From Roseovarius albus (GTDB lineage Bacteria; Pseudomonadota; Alphaproteobacteria; Rhodobacterales; Rhodobacteraceae): a DNA stretch of 64,000 nucleotides. The stretch is from positions 124,001-188,000 of the forward strand of contig NZ_FWFX01000002.1 in assembly GCF_900172335.1 (NCBI RefSeq), given 5' to 3'. The position numbers and the translations under genes are program-made. Below the pieces are notes generated by a model. The model made no database searches. It was not told the origin of the DNA and saw nothing but the letters and a program-made list of their open reading frames with translations. Of this stretch, positions 22,860 to 31,593 are shown piece after piece (the stretch's first letter is position 1; the number at the start of each line of letters is the position of its first letter).

Positions 22860-24229
22860 TGCAGCAGATGGCAAAAATGCAGCAGGGAGCAACCGGCGGT
22901 GATGACTACGGTGAAAACCTTGAAGCCGCCTCGATCCTTGTGATCGATGATGAGCCAGGCATGCGCAACTTTCTGACCAAGATCCTGACACCGCGCTGTA
23001 AGCGGGTCGAACAGGCGCGTTCGGCGATTGAAGCGGTGGCTATTCTGGATCGGGCGCATTTTGACCTGGTCATTCTCGACAATATCATGCCGGAAAAAAC
23101 CGGGCTTGAATGGCTGTCTGAACAGCGCCGTGTCGGGCTTTTTGCCGATACAATCCTGATTACGGCTTACGCAGACCTAGACACCGCCATTCAGGCCTTG
23201 CGCAGCGGCGTGGCTGATTTCGTCCTCAAACCTTTCCGCGCCAATCAGATCCTGAACGCGGTGGCCCGCGCGCTGGATCGCAAACATTTGCGGCGAGAAA
23301 ACTACCTGCTCAAACATGAGCTTTCAGAGGGAGGCAATGCCGCGCGGGGGCGTCTACTGGGTAACTCTGCTGCTATCCAAAATGTGCGGGATATGCTGAC
23401 AAGGCTTGCCCCGATGCCGACCTCCGTACTGTTTACGGGCGCGAGTGGTACGGGCAAGGAAATTGCAGCCCGTACCTTGCATGGTCTTTCTGATCGGGCA
23501 GACAAACCATTTGTCGCCGTGAATTGTGCGGCCATTTCCGCTGATCGTATTGCGGATGAACTGTTCGGCGTGGTGCAAGGGCAGGACTACCGCAAAGACG
23601 GGCTGTTTCTGCATGCCGATGGTGGCACGCTGTTTCTGGACGAGGTGGCGCAATTGCCAGAACAGGTGCAAGCGGCCCTGCTACGTGTTCTCGAGGACCA
23701 GCGCATTCGTCCATCTGGTGCGGAACGTGAAATTCCATTGAACTTGCGGTTTTTGTTCGCCACAAATGCTGACTTAGAGCTTGCTGTGGCCGAAGGGCGC
23801 TTTCGCGCGGATCTGTATCACCGGATCAACGTAGTTAACATCGCCATGCCGCATCTGCGTGAAAGGTCCGAGGATATCGTTGAACTTGCCACCCAGTTCA
23901 TGAGTCAAATCTCTCGCTCCCTCGGGATGCCTGCGCTGGAACTGAATGAAGAAGTGTTGCTGAAGCTCAGTCGATATCACTGGCCCGGAAATGTGCGGGA
24001 ATTGCGCAATCTGGTGGAGCGTTCGGTAATTTTGGGGGCTTTCCCGGAAGAATTTGCCGGACTTGGAACCGTAACGGGAACCGAGGCCATAGAAACACTG
24101 GAACTGGTCGAACAACGCCATATCCTGAACGTTCTTGATGCCTGCAACGGAAACCGGGCCGAGGCTGCCCGGCGGCTGGGTGTATCGCGCAAGACAATTG
24201 ATCGCAAATGCGCTGCATGGGCTGAGTGA
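22856..24229 (+). CDS. NtrC-like response regulator lacking the GAFTGA loop
   Basis: 457 residues. The receiver domain (25-140) has ILVIDDEP, phospho-acceptor D75 in FDLVILDNIMPE, and the conserved K in LKPF. The AAA+ domain has Walker A GASGTGKEIA and Walker B GGTLFLDEV. A Fis-type helix-turn-helix ends the protein (NRAEAARRLGVSRKTIDRK). Where sigma-54 activators carry ELFG-x-GAFTGA, this one reads DELFGVVQGQDYRKDGLFLHADGG, so the sigma-54 contact loop is missing. It may activate with sigma-70, as described for Rhodobacter capsulatus NtrC, or act as a repressor. It is translationally coupled to the fdh operon, suggesting control of formate metabolism. Confidence 0.92.
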   Translation: MMQQMAKMQQGATGGDDYGENLEAASILVIDDEPGMRNFLTKILTPRCKRVEQARSAIEAVAILDRAHFDLVILDNIMPEKTGLEWLSEQRRVGLFADTILITAYADLDTAIQALRSGVADFVLKPFRANQILNAVARALDRKHLRRENYLLKHELSEGGNAARGRLLGNSAAIQNVRDMLTRLAPMPTSVLFTGASGTGKEIAARTLHGLSDRADKPFVAVNCAAISADRIADELFGVVQGQDYRKDGLFLHADGGTLFLDEVAQLPEQVQAALLRVLEDQRIRPSGAEREIPLNLRFLFATNADLELAVAEGRFRADLYHRINVVNIAMPHLRERSEDIVELATQFMSQISRSLGMPALELNEEVLLKLSRYHWPGNVRELRNLVERSVILGAFPEEFAGLGTVTGTEAIETLELVEQRHILNVLDACNGNRAEAARRLGVSRKTIDRKCAAWAE

Positions 24230-24232
24230 TTG

Positions 24233-24835
24233 CTAACGACTGATCAAAAGCTTCATGCCTAGTAATCCCAGAACCCCAGCAGAAACACGATCAATATAGA
24301 CCTTGGCTCGCAGATACGCCGCGCTGACCGCCTTGGTGCTCATCCCAAGAGCCATGCCGCAATAGAAAACGATCTCAACGAAAAGGTGATTGAGCATTAC
24401 GAAGACACTCTGCCCCGTGGTCATATCTGATGGAAAAATCACAACCAGCACGGCAGCTGCGAACAACACAGATTTGGGATTCAATAGGTTGATCATGATC
24501 CCTTGGCGAAAGGCATGTCTTGCAGGCTGCTCGATGCTTTCAGCCTGGTCGCGCGCGTGTTTCCACATGCTGCAGGCGATATAAATCAGATAAATTGCAC
24601 CAGCGGTTTTTACGATCACATAGGCCCATGGAAACAACTCGAACACCACTTCAAGCCCCAAGAGCGCGGTGAGCGTCCAGAGCGCAGCCATCAGCCCCAA
24701 TCCGCACCCGATGGCCATGCCGGCGTTGCGACCAGTAGTCAGGGTTGTTTTTATAGAGACCAACAGTGCCGGCCCCGGGCTGGCAAGGGCTGCAAACAAT
24801 GCCAGATTGAACGCTATCAGATGTTCGATGGTCAT
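24233..24835 (-). CDS. LysE/RhtB family amino-acid exporter
   Basis: 200-residue membrane protein with about six hydrophobic segments. The N-terminal FNLALFAALASPGPALLVSIKTTLTTGRNAGMAIGCGLG is the characteristic LysE/RhtB start (SPGPA motif), and GIMINLLNPKSVLFAAAVL is the second conserved block (NPKS motif). It probably exports an amino acid or a derivative such as homoserine; the substrate cannot be deduced. It converges with the response regulator gene, three bases apart, and lies downstream of the glutathione transferase in the same direction, separated by 86 bases. Confidence 0.92.
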   Translation of the reverse strand: MTIEHLIAFNLALFAALASPGPALLVSIKTTLTTGRNAGMAIGCGLGLMAALWTLTALLGLEVVFELFPWAYVIVKTAGAIYLIYIACSMWKHARDQAESIEQPARHAFRQGIMINLLNPKSVLFAAAVLVVIFPSDMTTGQSVFVMLNHLFVEIVFYCGMALGMSTKAVSAAYLRAKVYIDRVSAGVLGLLGMKLLISR

Positions 24836-24921
24836 GGTTTACCCTCCACTCGCGCAGGCTGCGCTGGATCGGGTGGAATTGCAACCTGCCCAAAGAAGTT
24901 TGAGCAGGTTGCAGGGCAGGC

Positions 24922-25629
24922 TTATCCACAACAGCCTGCACTTTGTTTGCTGGATCTCGCAGGTGCTTCGTTAAAATTTGCCCCACGACCTAGGAACGTG
25001 CGATCAGCCAGGTAGAAGTCAGCAAAGGTGTCTTCAAAGTCTCGGGCAACGGATTTTTCCGCAATCCCAGTGTCCATCAGTGCACTTTGCCATGCTTTCA
25101 CCTTTGGGAATTCCGCCACAAAGTCATAACCAGACCGGTTATCGATGATCTTGGCGCGGTGCAGCAGAGGAAGCCAAGCGATGTCGACGTTCCCTAGCGA
25201 TGTCCCACTAAAGAATGGAGCGTCATCAAGTTGTTTTTCTGCCTTTTCAAAGACCTTGTTCAGTTTGGCTTCGCGTTCAGCCAGTGTCTCCTTGTCGGCA
25301 CTTTGCATGGTCGAGCATTGCACCAGATAGTGTTTGGTTGCCTGATAGCTCCAGGCACGCTCAATCGCACGCTGCTCTGCGCTGATATTTGCAACCAGAG
25401 GTGCGGTGACCTCATCAATGTATTCCACGATGGCGTCCGATTCGAATAAGGCGGTCCCGCCTTCGGTCACCAAAACCGGCACTTGGCCAGTGGGGGAGAT
25501 GTCCAAAAACCACTGTGGCTTGTCGCTCAGTTTGATGAACTCGATTTCATAGAGGACGTTCTTGGCTTCCAGCAACGCGGTCACGCGCTGCACGAAGGGG
25601 CAGATTTTGAAACTTACGATTTTGATCAT
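24922..25629 (-). CDS. Glutathione S-transferase family protein
   Basis: 235 residues. The thioredoxin-like N-terminal domain carries MIKIVSFKICPFVQRVTALLEAKNV, where the CPF(V/A)QR motif puts a cysteine at the catalytic position as in omega/beta-type transferases, followed by SPTGQVPVLVTEGGTALFESDAIVEYI, the glutathione-binding block. The C-terminal domain is helical. The protein ends in an unusual Cys-rich tail SAGCCG. It lies 63 bases downstream of a SigZ-like sigma factor whose C-terminus is also cysteine-rich, suggesting a shared thiol or electrophile stress response (inference). Confidence 0.92.
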   Translation of the reverse strand: MIKIVSFKICPFVQRVTALLEAKNVLYEIEFIKLSDKPQWFLDISPTGQVPVLVTEGGTALFESDAIVEYIDEVTAPLVANISAEQRAIERAWSYQATKHYLVQCSTMQSADKETLAEREAKLNKVFEKAEKQLDDAPFFSGTSLGNVDIAWLPLLHRAKIIDNRSGYDFVAEFPKVKAWQSALMDTGIAEKSVARDFEDTFADFYLADRTFLGRGANFNEAPARSSKQSAGCCG

Positions 25630-25692
25630 TGGTCTTTCCTTTCTTGGTTTCGCCTGTAAGACGCAGGCCGTTCCAAAAAGACGAAAGATTTT

Positions 25693-26235
25693 TCAACAAT
25701 TTTTGCAGTGGTCTGATTTCACGCGATAATCTGAGATGTTTCCCTGCGCATCCAGCGTCAAGTGACAGCAGTTTTCAAACACGGCTTTTAGCTCCGAGCG
25801 CGCCCTTTTTAGGCGGGATTTTAGCGTTGAGTAAGAAATGTTGTGTTTGCTGGCATAGTCCTTTTGCGACTGACCTTCAAAATCGATCTGACGTAACATT
25901 CGCACAGAATTCAGGGGTAAGGCGGATAGAAAGGGTTCCACGCAACCTTCAAAATCCTGCAAAACCTTTTTTTCATCTTCCAGATACCAAAGGTCGTCAG
26001 GATGCACCTTTTTTGATCGGCTCTTGGCGCGGTAGAAATCTACGATGGTATGTTGTGCGATCTGAAACAACCACGCCTGCACCTTGGTTGGATCATCCAA
26101 TGCGTCCAGCTTGGTGAAGGTTTTGATCGAAATTTCTTGAAGCAGGTCGTCAACATCTGCAGGGTTTGACACCTTGGAATGCAGAAAGGATTTTAACCGG
26201 GCTCGATACTGTTGCCAGATTTCTTCAAGTGTCAT
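25693..26235 (-). CDS. sigZ: ECF RNA polymerase sigma factor, SigZ-like
   Basis: 180 residues. Region 2 has ADVDDLLQEISIKTFTKL and AWLFQIAQHTIVDFYRAKSR; region 4 has SQKDYASKHNISYSTLKSRLKRARSEL. The C-terminal extension CCHLTLDAQGNISDYRV and the CKNC end match the SigZ family, whose terminal cysteines are diagnostic. It starts three bases after the stop of the upstream histidine kinase gene, so both are on one transcript. No adjacent anti-sigma factor is visible; the terminal cysteines could sense redox or metals directly. The downstream glutathione transferase is a likely regulon member. Confidence 0.9.
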   Translation of the reverse strand: MTLEEIWQQYRARLKSFLHSKVSNPADVDDLLQEISIKTFTKLDALDDPTKVQAWLFQIAQHTIVDFYRAKSRSKKVHPDDLWYLEDEKKVLQDFEGCVEPFLSALPLNSVRMLRQIDFEGQSQKDYASKHNISYSTLKSRLKRARSELKAVFENCCHLTLDAQGNISDYRVKSDHCKNC

Positions 26236-26238
26236 GAT

Positions 26239-28200
26239 TTATGTCCCTTCCGATTCTGCTGGCAGCCAGACGGTAAATTCAGCCCCGCTATTGGGTCTGT
26301 TGCGTACTGAAATCAGACCGCCTGCCGCCTGAATCAAGGTCTGGCTGACCGATAGACCCAAGCCAGTGCCTTCGCCCAGTTTCGTGGTGTAAAACGGGTC
26401 AAAGACCGTATTCAGCTTTTCACTAGATATCCCCGGACCTGTGTCGGCAATCATCAGCTCGGCCCCCTCTTTGTTGTCGCGCATTGTGCCCTGAATGGTG
26501 ATCTGCAACCGGCCTTTGTTCTGCATGGCCTGAACTGCGTTGATGATCAGATTGATCACTACTTGCTGCAATTCACCCGGGTTGATATGGACCGGAGGTA
26601 CGTCCTGTTGATCGATTTCGACAGCGATCTCTCCTTTGCTGATCACATGATCAACCAAAACCAGACAGTCATTCAATACATCACTAATGTGCACGCTTTC
26701 CTCAAATGCTCCAAACTCAGTTGGACGCGCAAATTGCAACAGTTTGCCCACAATTGCGTTGATCCGCCCGACTTGCTGATCGATCAGCCCCAACTCGGTC
26801 TGTACCGGTTCTGTACCTTCTTGCAGGACTTCGCGCACGACATCCACATTGCCTTGAATGACTGCCACCGGATTGTTGATTTCATGCGCGACACCAGCGG
26901 TAATTTCTCCGATCGAGGCCAGCTTTTCCGACATGACCAACTGTTGATAGGTGCTTTCCAGCTTCTGGTTCGCCTCGCGCAATTCTGCAGTTCGGTCTTC
27001 GACGCTCGTGTTTAACTCATCTGCCCAGGACCTGAGCGCCTGGTCACGTTCCTGCACCTGATCGAGCAGTTCATCTAGGTGCGCGGCAACAGTACCTATT
27101 TCATCGCGTGCGGGAACGGTTCCGATGCGCGCATCAAGATCACCATCTTCGACGCGCTTCATGGTTTTGGTCATGCGTTCCAGAGGTGAAAAAATCCCAC
27201 CTGCCAGACGCAAAAACACTGGAACAGTTAAGGCCAACACCAAAACAAAAGAGGCAAAGGTTAGAATGTATGCCCCGCTCTTGATGCTTTGGAATGGTGC
27301 CTCCAAAAAGCCGACGTAGAGCATTCCAACGCGGTTTCCAAAGCTGTCGATCAGCGGCAGATAGCCTGAGATGTACCAGTCGTTCACTACGAAGGCACTG
27401 GCCAACCAGGTTCGCCCCTCGACCAGTACGGTATGGCGGACAATCGCCGATACGCGTGTGCCCAAAGCGCGTGAGCCCTCGAACAGTCGGACGTTGGTTG
27501 ATACCCGCACGTCTTCCAAAAACAGCGTGGCGGTGCCTTGGCGTTCGCCACCGTTCACTTGCGGTCGATAGACGAGCGCATTGATGGTGTCGATAAAATC
27601 CAGATTACGGTTCAAAAGAATTCCCCCGACCAGAACACCACTCCGTGCTTGGGTGTGAACCGGGGTTGCTGTGTGAACGACCATGCCGCGATCTTCGACG
27701 GTACGATCAGTAGGCACCGCAGCCTCTGTTTCGATTAATGGAAAAAGCGCTTGAACCGCGAGGTCGTCTGATAGTTCTGACAGGTCTTTGCCAGAAAAAA
27801 TATCAATTTCTGTTTTGGGCTGTCCGATAGAAGCACTTTGAACGATGGGCCATTTTTTTGATAATTCAGTGGCTTGAGATGTATCGGCATAATACAGAAA
27901 GTCTAGCTTCAAGGCCTTCCGGTGATCTGCCAAAAAACGATCCAGTTCTTCTTGCGATATGCTTGCGATATTGTGAAACTGCGCCGAATTTGCCAGGGCT
28001 TCAACATCGTCACCGGTCGTTTTCATGATTTGTTTTAGATACTGCTCGGCAATCCGCAGATCGCTTTCGACATTGGTGATCAGCAGATCGTCATAATTCG
28101 CGGACCATCGGCTGACCGCCAGCGCCAACAATAATGGCATCAGCACGACCAAGGGCAGCAAAGCCAGAATAAGCAGGCGCAAGCGAACGGATTTCATCAA
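26239..28200 (-). CDS. Membrane histidine kinase with double-Cache-like sensor
   Basis: 653 residues. TM1 covers about 8-29, a periplasmic sensor of about 270 residues resembling a double Cache domain follows, TM2 is near 315-335, then HAMP (LERMTKTMKRVEDGDLDARIG), a coiled coil and the HisKA H-box GEITAGVAHEINNPVAVIQG. The HATPase domain has NLIINAVQAMQ, IADTGPGISSEKL, FDPFYTTKLGEGTGLGLSV. The start may be either of the first two Met codons. No response regulator follows it; instead a SigZ-like sigma factor does. The nearest receiver protein is the fdh-linked regulator at 22856-24229, a plausible but unproven partner. Confidence 0.93.
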   Translation of the reverse strand: MMKSVRLRLLILALLPLVVLMPLLLALAVSRWSANYDDLLITNVESDLRIAEQYLKQIMKTTGDDVEALANSAQFHNIASISQEELDRFLADHRKALKLDFLYYADTSQATELSKKWPIVQSASIGQPKTEIDIFSGKDLSELSDDLAVQALFPLIETEAAVPTDRTVEDRGMVVHTATPVHTQARSGVLVGGILLNRNLDFIDTINALVYRPQVNGGERQGTATLFLEDVRVSTNVRLFEGSRALGTRVSAIVRHTVLVEGRTWLASAFVVNDWYISGYLPLIDSFGNRVGMLYVGFLEAPFQSIKSGAYILTFASFVLVLALTVPVFLRLAGGIFSPLERMTKTMKRVEDGDLDARIGTVPARDEIGTVAAHLDELLDQVQERDQALRSWADELNTSVEDRTAELREANQKLESTYQQLVMSEKLASIGEITAGVAHEINNPVAVIQGNVDVVREVLQEGTEPVQTELGLIDQQVGRINAIVGKLLQFARPTEFGAFEESVHISDVLNDCLVLVDHVISKGEIAVEIDQQDVPPVHINPGELQQVVINLIINAVQAMQNKGRLQITIQGTMRDNKEGAELMIADTGPGISSEKLNTVFDPFYTTKLGEGTGLGLSVSQTLIQAAGGLISVRNRPNSGAEFTVWLPAESEGT

Positions 28201-28348
28201 AGATCCAGAAATTGAAGTTCAACTTTAATCTAGAGTAGTCAACGCACCTGTGCCAACTCTGTTGACAAGCTTAATAAAATCTTCCCCCTAGCATACCGCC
28301 TATGGATCGCCTACCTTCACATCAAGTTCACCTATGCGCGAGAGGGTA

Positions 28349-28432
28349 ATGTCCGAAAGCGGTTTGCAAAAATTGGCGTTTTTCCTGCTCGTCCTGCTGA
28401 TCTTTTATGTTTCAGTGCTCGGGGGCGTGTAA
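28349..28432 (+). CDS. 27-residue membrane peptide coupled to xpaC
   Basis: ATG at 28349 after AGAGGG, encoding MSESGLQKLA followed by a hydrophobic helix (FFLLVLLIFYVSVLGG) and ending in GGV. The TAA stop overlaps the ATG of the next gene (TAATG), which implies translational coupling. It is too short for family recognition. Good ribosome-binding-site spacing, the single perfect transmembrane helix and the stop-start overlap support a real gene product. Confidence 0.62.
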   Translation: MSESGLQKLAFFLLVLLIFYVSVLGGV

Positions 28433-29331
28433 TGGCGCAACGTTTTGGTGGAAAATTCAGCCCTGATAGCCCGTCGGACAAACGCACGGGGCAGCAACGC
28501 AATGCCTATGATGGGGCCAGCCGCACACGGGCCGGTGGGCGCGTGAATCTGCTGTTCATCGCGCCGCTGCCGCTGATTTACGCGGCCTTTACAACGGGGC
28601 CGACGGGACTTGCCCTTAACCTGATTGCGCTTGGCATGTTGCTTTTGGCGGCTTGGATGACACGCGAGGGGCTTAAGGCCGAAGAGGCTTATGAGGCCCG
28701 TAAGGTTGCCCGCAGACCGGGTGTGCCACGCAAACTGATCGGCGGTGTTGTGACCGGGCTGGGTTTGGCTGTGGCAGGGGTTGCCGCAGGTGCCTCTTTA
28801 ATCGAACCGATAATTTACGCCATTACGGGCGCCGTTTTACATTCTTTCGCCTTCGGTTTGGACCCGATGAAAGACAAAGGCATGGAGGGCATCGACACTT
28901 TTCAGACAGATCGTGTTGCCCGCGCTGTGGATGCGGCTGAACAACATTTGCAGGCCATGAATGATGCGCTGAAAAGGGTGAATGATCGGAACGTGAGAAC
29001 GCGTGTGGAACAGTTTCAGAGGACCGTGCGTGATTTGTTTCGCATCGTTGAAGCGGATCCTCGCGATCTAACCGCAGCCCGCAAATACCTAAGCGTTTAT
29101 TTGCAAGGGGCGCGTGATGCGACTGTGAAGTTCGTCGATATCTTCGCCCGCAGCGGTGACCACAAAGCCCGGACAGATTATCTGGCCTTGCTGGATGATC
29201 TGGAACAGAACTTTGCCGCCCGCACCGAAAAACTGCTTCTAGATGACCGCAGCGATCTGGAAGTGGAAATCGAAGTGCTGCGTGACCGGCTTGCGCGTGA
29301 AGGCCTGAGCACGACCACACAGAATGACTAA
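28432..29331 (+). CDS. xpaC: XpaC-like (5-bromo-4-chloroindolyl phosphate hydrolysis family) protein
   Basis: 299 residues. An N-terminal basic stretch is followed by two pairs of hydrophobic segments (FIAPLPLIYAAFTTGPTGLALNLIALGMLLLAAW and LIGGVVTGLGLAVAGVAAGASLIEPIIYAITG). The C-terminal half is helical (RVARAVDAAEQHLQAMNDALKRVNDRNVRTRVEQF region) and matches the XpaC domain, which in bacteria is regularly encoded with TelA. The name derives from a Bacillus phenotype; no phosphatase motif is visible and the biochemical role is unknown. It is first of the large genes in an operon with telA 13 bases downstream. Confidence 0.85.
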   Translation: MAQRFGGKFSPDSPSDKRTGQQRNAYDGASRTRAGGRVNLLFIAPLPLIYAAFTTGPTGLALNLIALGMLLLAAWMTREGLKAEEAYEARKVARRPGVPRKLIGGVVTGLGLAVAGVAAGASLIEPIIYAITGAVLHSFAFGLDPMKDKGMEGIDTFQTDRVARAVDAAEQHLQAMNDALKRVNDRNVRTRVEQFQRTVRDLFRIVEADPRDLTAARKYLSVYLQGARDATVKFVDIFARSGDHKARTDYLALLDDLEQNFAARTEKLLLDDRSDLEVEIEVLRDRLAREGLSTTTQND

Positions 29332-29344
29332 GTGAGGAAATTTT

Positions 29345-30544
29345 ATGTCCGAGAACGTTCGCCAAAAAGCCGAGGCCGCTCTGGCCGAAGTTGAAGAAAT
29401 CAGCCAGGCGATTTTGCCCGAGCCCGTTGCCGCCAATGAGATTATCGCATTGGATCAGGCTGATGGCCCTGTCAGCAACGAGATCAAATCTCGCATGGAT
29501 GAGATCGACATGGGTGACACAAACTCAATCGTGGCATTTGGGTCTGGCGCACAGGCGGAACTGCAGGAAATTTCGCAATCGATGTTGCAAGGGGTGCGTA
29601 ACAAGGATGTCGGCCCAGCCGGGGATAGCCTGCGCAATATCGTCACCACCATTCGCGGCTTCTCTGTCAGCGAACTGGATGTTCGTCGCGAGCGGAGTTG
29701 GTGGGAGAAATTGCTGGGCCGTGCGGCTCCATTCGCCCAATTTACAGCGCGATTCGAAGAAGTGCAGGGCCAGATCGACCGTGTGACGGATGAGCTGTTG
29801 GGTCATGAGCACACATTGCTCAAAGACATCAAATCGCTCGATATGCTCTATGAAAAGACATTGGCATTCTATGACGAACTGGCGCTCTATATCGCGGCCG
29901 GCGAAGAGAAGCTGAAGGAACTGGATGAAAAAGACATCCCAGCGAAAGAAGCTGAAGTTCAGGCAGCAGCAGAGGACAAGCAGGTCATCACTGCACAAGA
30001 ACTGCGCGATCTGCGCGCCGCGCGCGATGATCTGGAACGCCGCGTTCACGATCTTAAACTAACCCGACAGGTGACGATGCAATCGCTGCCGTCGATCCGT
30101 CTGGTTCAGGAAAATGACAAATCGTTGGTGACCAAGATCAATTCAACCTTGGTCAATACCGTGCCTTTGTGGGAAACCCAACTCGCGCAGGCGGTCACCA
30201 TCCAGCGATCTTCTGAGGCCGCCGCCGCTGTGCGAGATGCAAATGACCTAACCAACGAGTTGCTGACAGCCAACGCTGCCAACCTGCGCGAGTCGAACAA
30301 GATGATCCGCGAAGAAATGGAACGCGGAGTGTTTGATATTGAAGCGGTCAAACAAGCCAATGCTGATCTGATCGGCACGATTGAGGAAAGTCTACAAATC
30401 GCAGACGAAGGCAAGACCCGTCGTGCCGCGGCCGAGGAAGATCTTAAGGCCATGGAAGCGGAATTGCGCGACACATTGGCCTCAGCCAAATCGCGCCGGG
30501 ATGGCACCGGAGACAACGCTGGCACCGCAGTTCCGAACGGCTGA
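29345..30544 (+). CDS. telA: Toxic anion resistance protein TelA-like
   Basis: 399 residues, almost wholly alpha-helical with coiled-coil stretches. Recognisable TelA blocks are SFGSGAQAELQEISQSML-like sequence near residue 65, WWEKLLGRAAPFAQFTARFEEVQGQIDRVTDEL, LLKDIKSLDMLYEKTLAFYDELALYI, LVTKINSTLVNTVPLWETQLAQAV and IKQANADLIGTIEESL-like sequence. Members were named for tellurite resistance on plasmids, but most chromosomal copies have no proven role. Its pairing with xpaC and with the SPFH and zinc-ribbon genes downstream fits a membrane- or envelope-stress module. Confidence 0.9.
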   Translation: MSENVRQKAEAALAEVEEISQAILPEPVAANEIIALDQADGPVSNEIKSRMDEIDMGDTNSIVAFGSGAQAELQEISQSMLQGVRNKDVGPAGDSLRNIVTTIRGFSVSELDVRRERSWWEKLLGRAAPFAQFTARFEEVQGQIDRVTDELLGHEHTLLKDIKSLDMLYEKTLAFYDELALYIAAGEEKLKELDEKDIPAKEAEVQAAAEDKQVITAQELRDLRAARDDLERRVHDLKLTRQVTMQSLPSIRLVQENDKSLVTKINSTLVNTVPLWETQLAQAVTIQRSSEAAAAVRDANDLTNELLTANAANLRESNKMIREEMERGVFDIEAVKQANADLIGTIEESLQIADEGKTRRAAAEEDLKAMEAELRDTLASAKSRRDGTGDNAGTAVPNG

Positions 30545-30548
30545 GACG

Positions 30549-31511
30549 ATGACACGTCGCAGGTGGGCAGATAAGTGGGCAGGGGGGCTGGCGTTGCTGA
30601 CGCTGACGGCCTGTATGACCACGCAGCCTCCTGCGCCCACTCCACTCCCTACTACGGGTGGGGGGAATGTTGCTGTGGAGACCAAGCCACCTTCAGCGCA
30701 GAGTCAATCGTTGGCTCTTTATTATGGCCGTGTTCAGGCCGACCTGCTGGTGCAAGGGTTGCTGCGCGTTGACGGTGGTGGAGTTGATACGCCGTTCACC
30801 GATACCGATCTGGTGCGCAACTTTGACCGCATCGCCTTCTACGATGAATACGCCCCTAACCAAGGCTTTCAAAAGCCGTCGGATCAGGCTGGCGGATTGC
30901 GTAAGTGGGCCGGTCCGGTCCGGTTCGGTTTGGAATTCGGTGCCTCGGTGCCTCAGGCGCAGCGCGATCTTGATACCAAGGTGGTACAGGATTACGCCAA
31001 ACGTCTTGCGCGCATCACAGGGCATCCGATCAGCATGGGGAATGAACGTTCGGCTAATTTTCACGTCCTTTTCATGGGCGAAGATGACCGTGCCGAGGCC
31101 GTGCGGCGCATGCGCGAGATTGAGCCAGGCGTTAACACCGCCACGGTTGGCATGATCCAACGCCTGCCGCGTTCGATTCATTGTATTGTGGTGGCCTTTG
31201 CCGCCAATGAGCAAAGTCGGACCTATCGTCGGGCCATTGCACTGATCCGTGCAGAACATCCGAATTTGACCCGCAAATCCTGTGTGCACGAAGAATTGGC
31301 ACAGGGGCTTGGTTTGGCGAACGACAGCCCTAAGGCGCGGCCATCGATTTTTAATGATGATGATGAATTCGCATTCCTGACCACACATGACGAAATGCTG
31401 CTCATGATGTTGTATGATCCGGCATTGAAAGTTGGAATGACTCGCGAAGAGGTTTTACCGTTGGTCCGAGAGATGGCGGCGGAATTGGTAAACGGACCGC
31501 CGGGCAGTTAA
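30549..31511 (+). CDS. DUF2927 lipoprotein
   Basis: 320 residues from the ATG at 30549, four bases after the telA stop. The open frame extends upstream but overlaps telA. A lipoprotein signal with lipobox LTAC puts the lipidated cysteine near residue 22, followed by a proline/threonine-rich linker. The body contains the DUF2927 pattern (LVRNFDRIAFYDEY, LRKWAGPVRFGLEF, NFHVLFMGEDDRAE, CIVVAFAANEQSRTYRRAIALIRAEHP, SCVHEELAQGLGLANDSP, SIFNDDDEFAFLTTHDEMLLMMLYDP). The CVHEEL-x-QGLG segment with D/H residues resembles a metallopeptidase-like active site, but this is only suggestive. It is probably anchored in the outer or inner membrane. Confidence 0.88.
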   Translation: MTRRRWADKWAGGLALLTLTACMTTQPPAPTPLPTTGGGNVAVETKPPSAQSQSLALYYGRVQADLLVQGLLRVDGGGVDTPFTDTDLVRNFDRIAFYDEYAPNQGFQKPSDQAGGLRKWAGPVRFGLEFGASVPQAQRDLDTKVVQDYAKRLARITGHPISMGNERSANFHVLFMGEDDRAEAVRRMREIEPGVNTATVGMIQRLPRSIHCIVVAFAANEQSRTYRRAIALIRAEHPNLTRKSCVHEELAQGLGLANDSPKARPSIFNDDDEFAFLTTHDEMLLMMLYDPALKVGMTREEVLPLVREMAAELVNGPPGS

Positions 31512-31593
31512 GCACGACAGGCCATTGTGACCTGCACCGCTGACAGGTCAACAAGGTAAGAGTTTAAAGGTGTAAGCCGAAAGGGAGATAACA

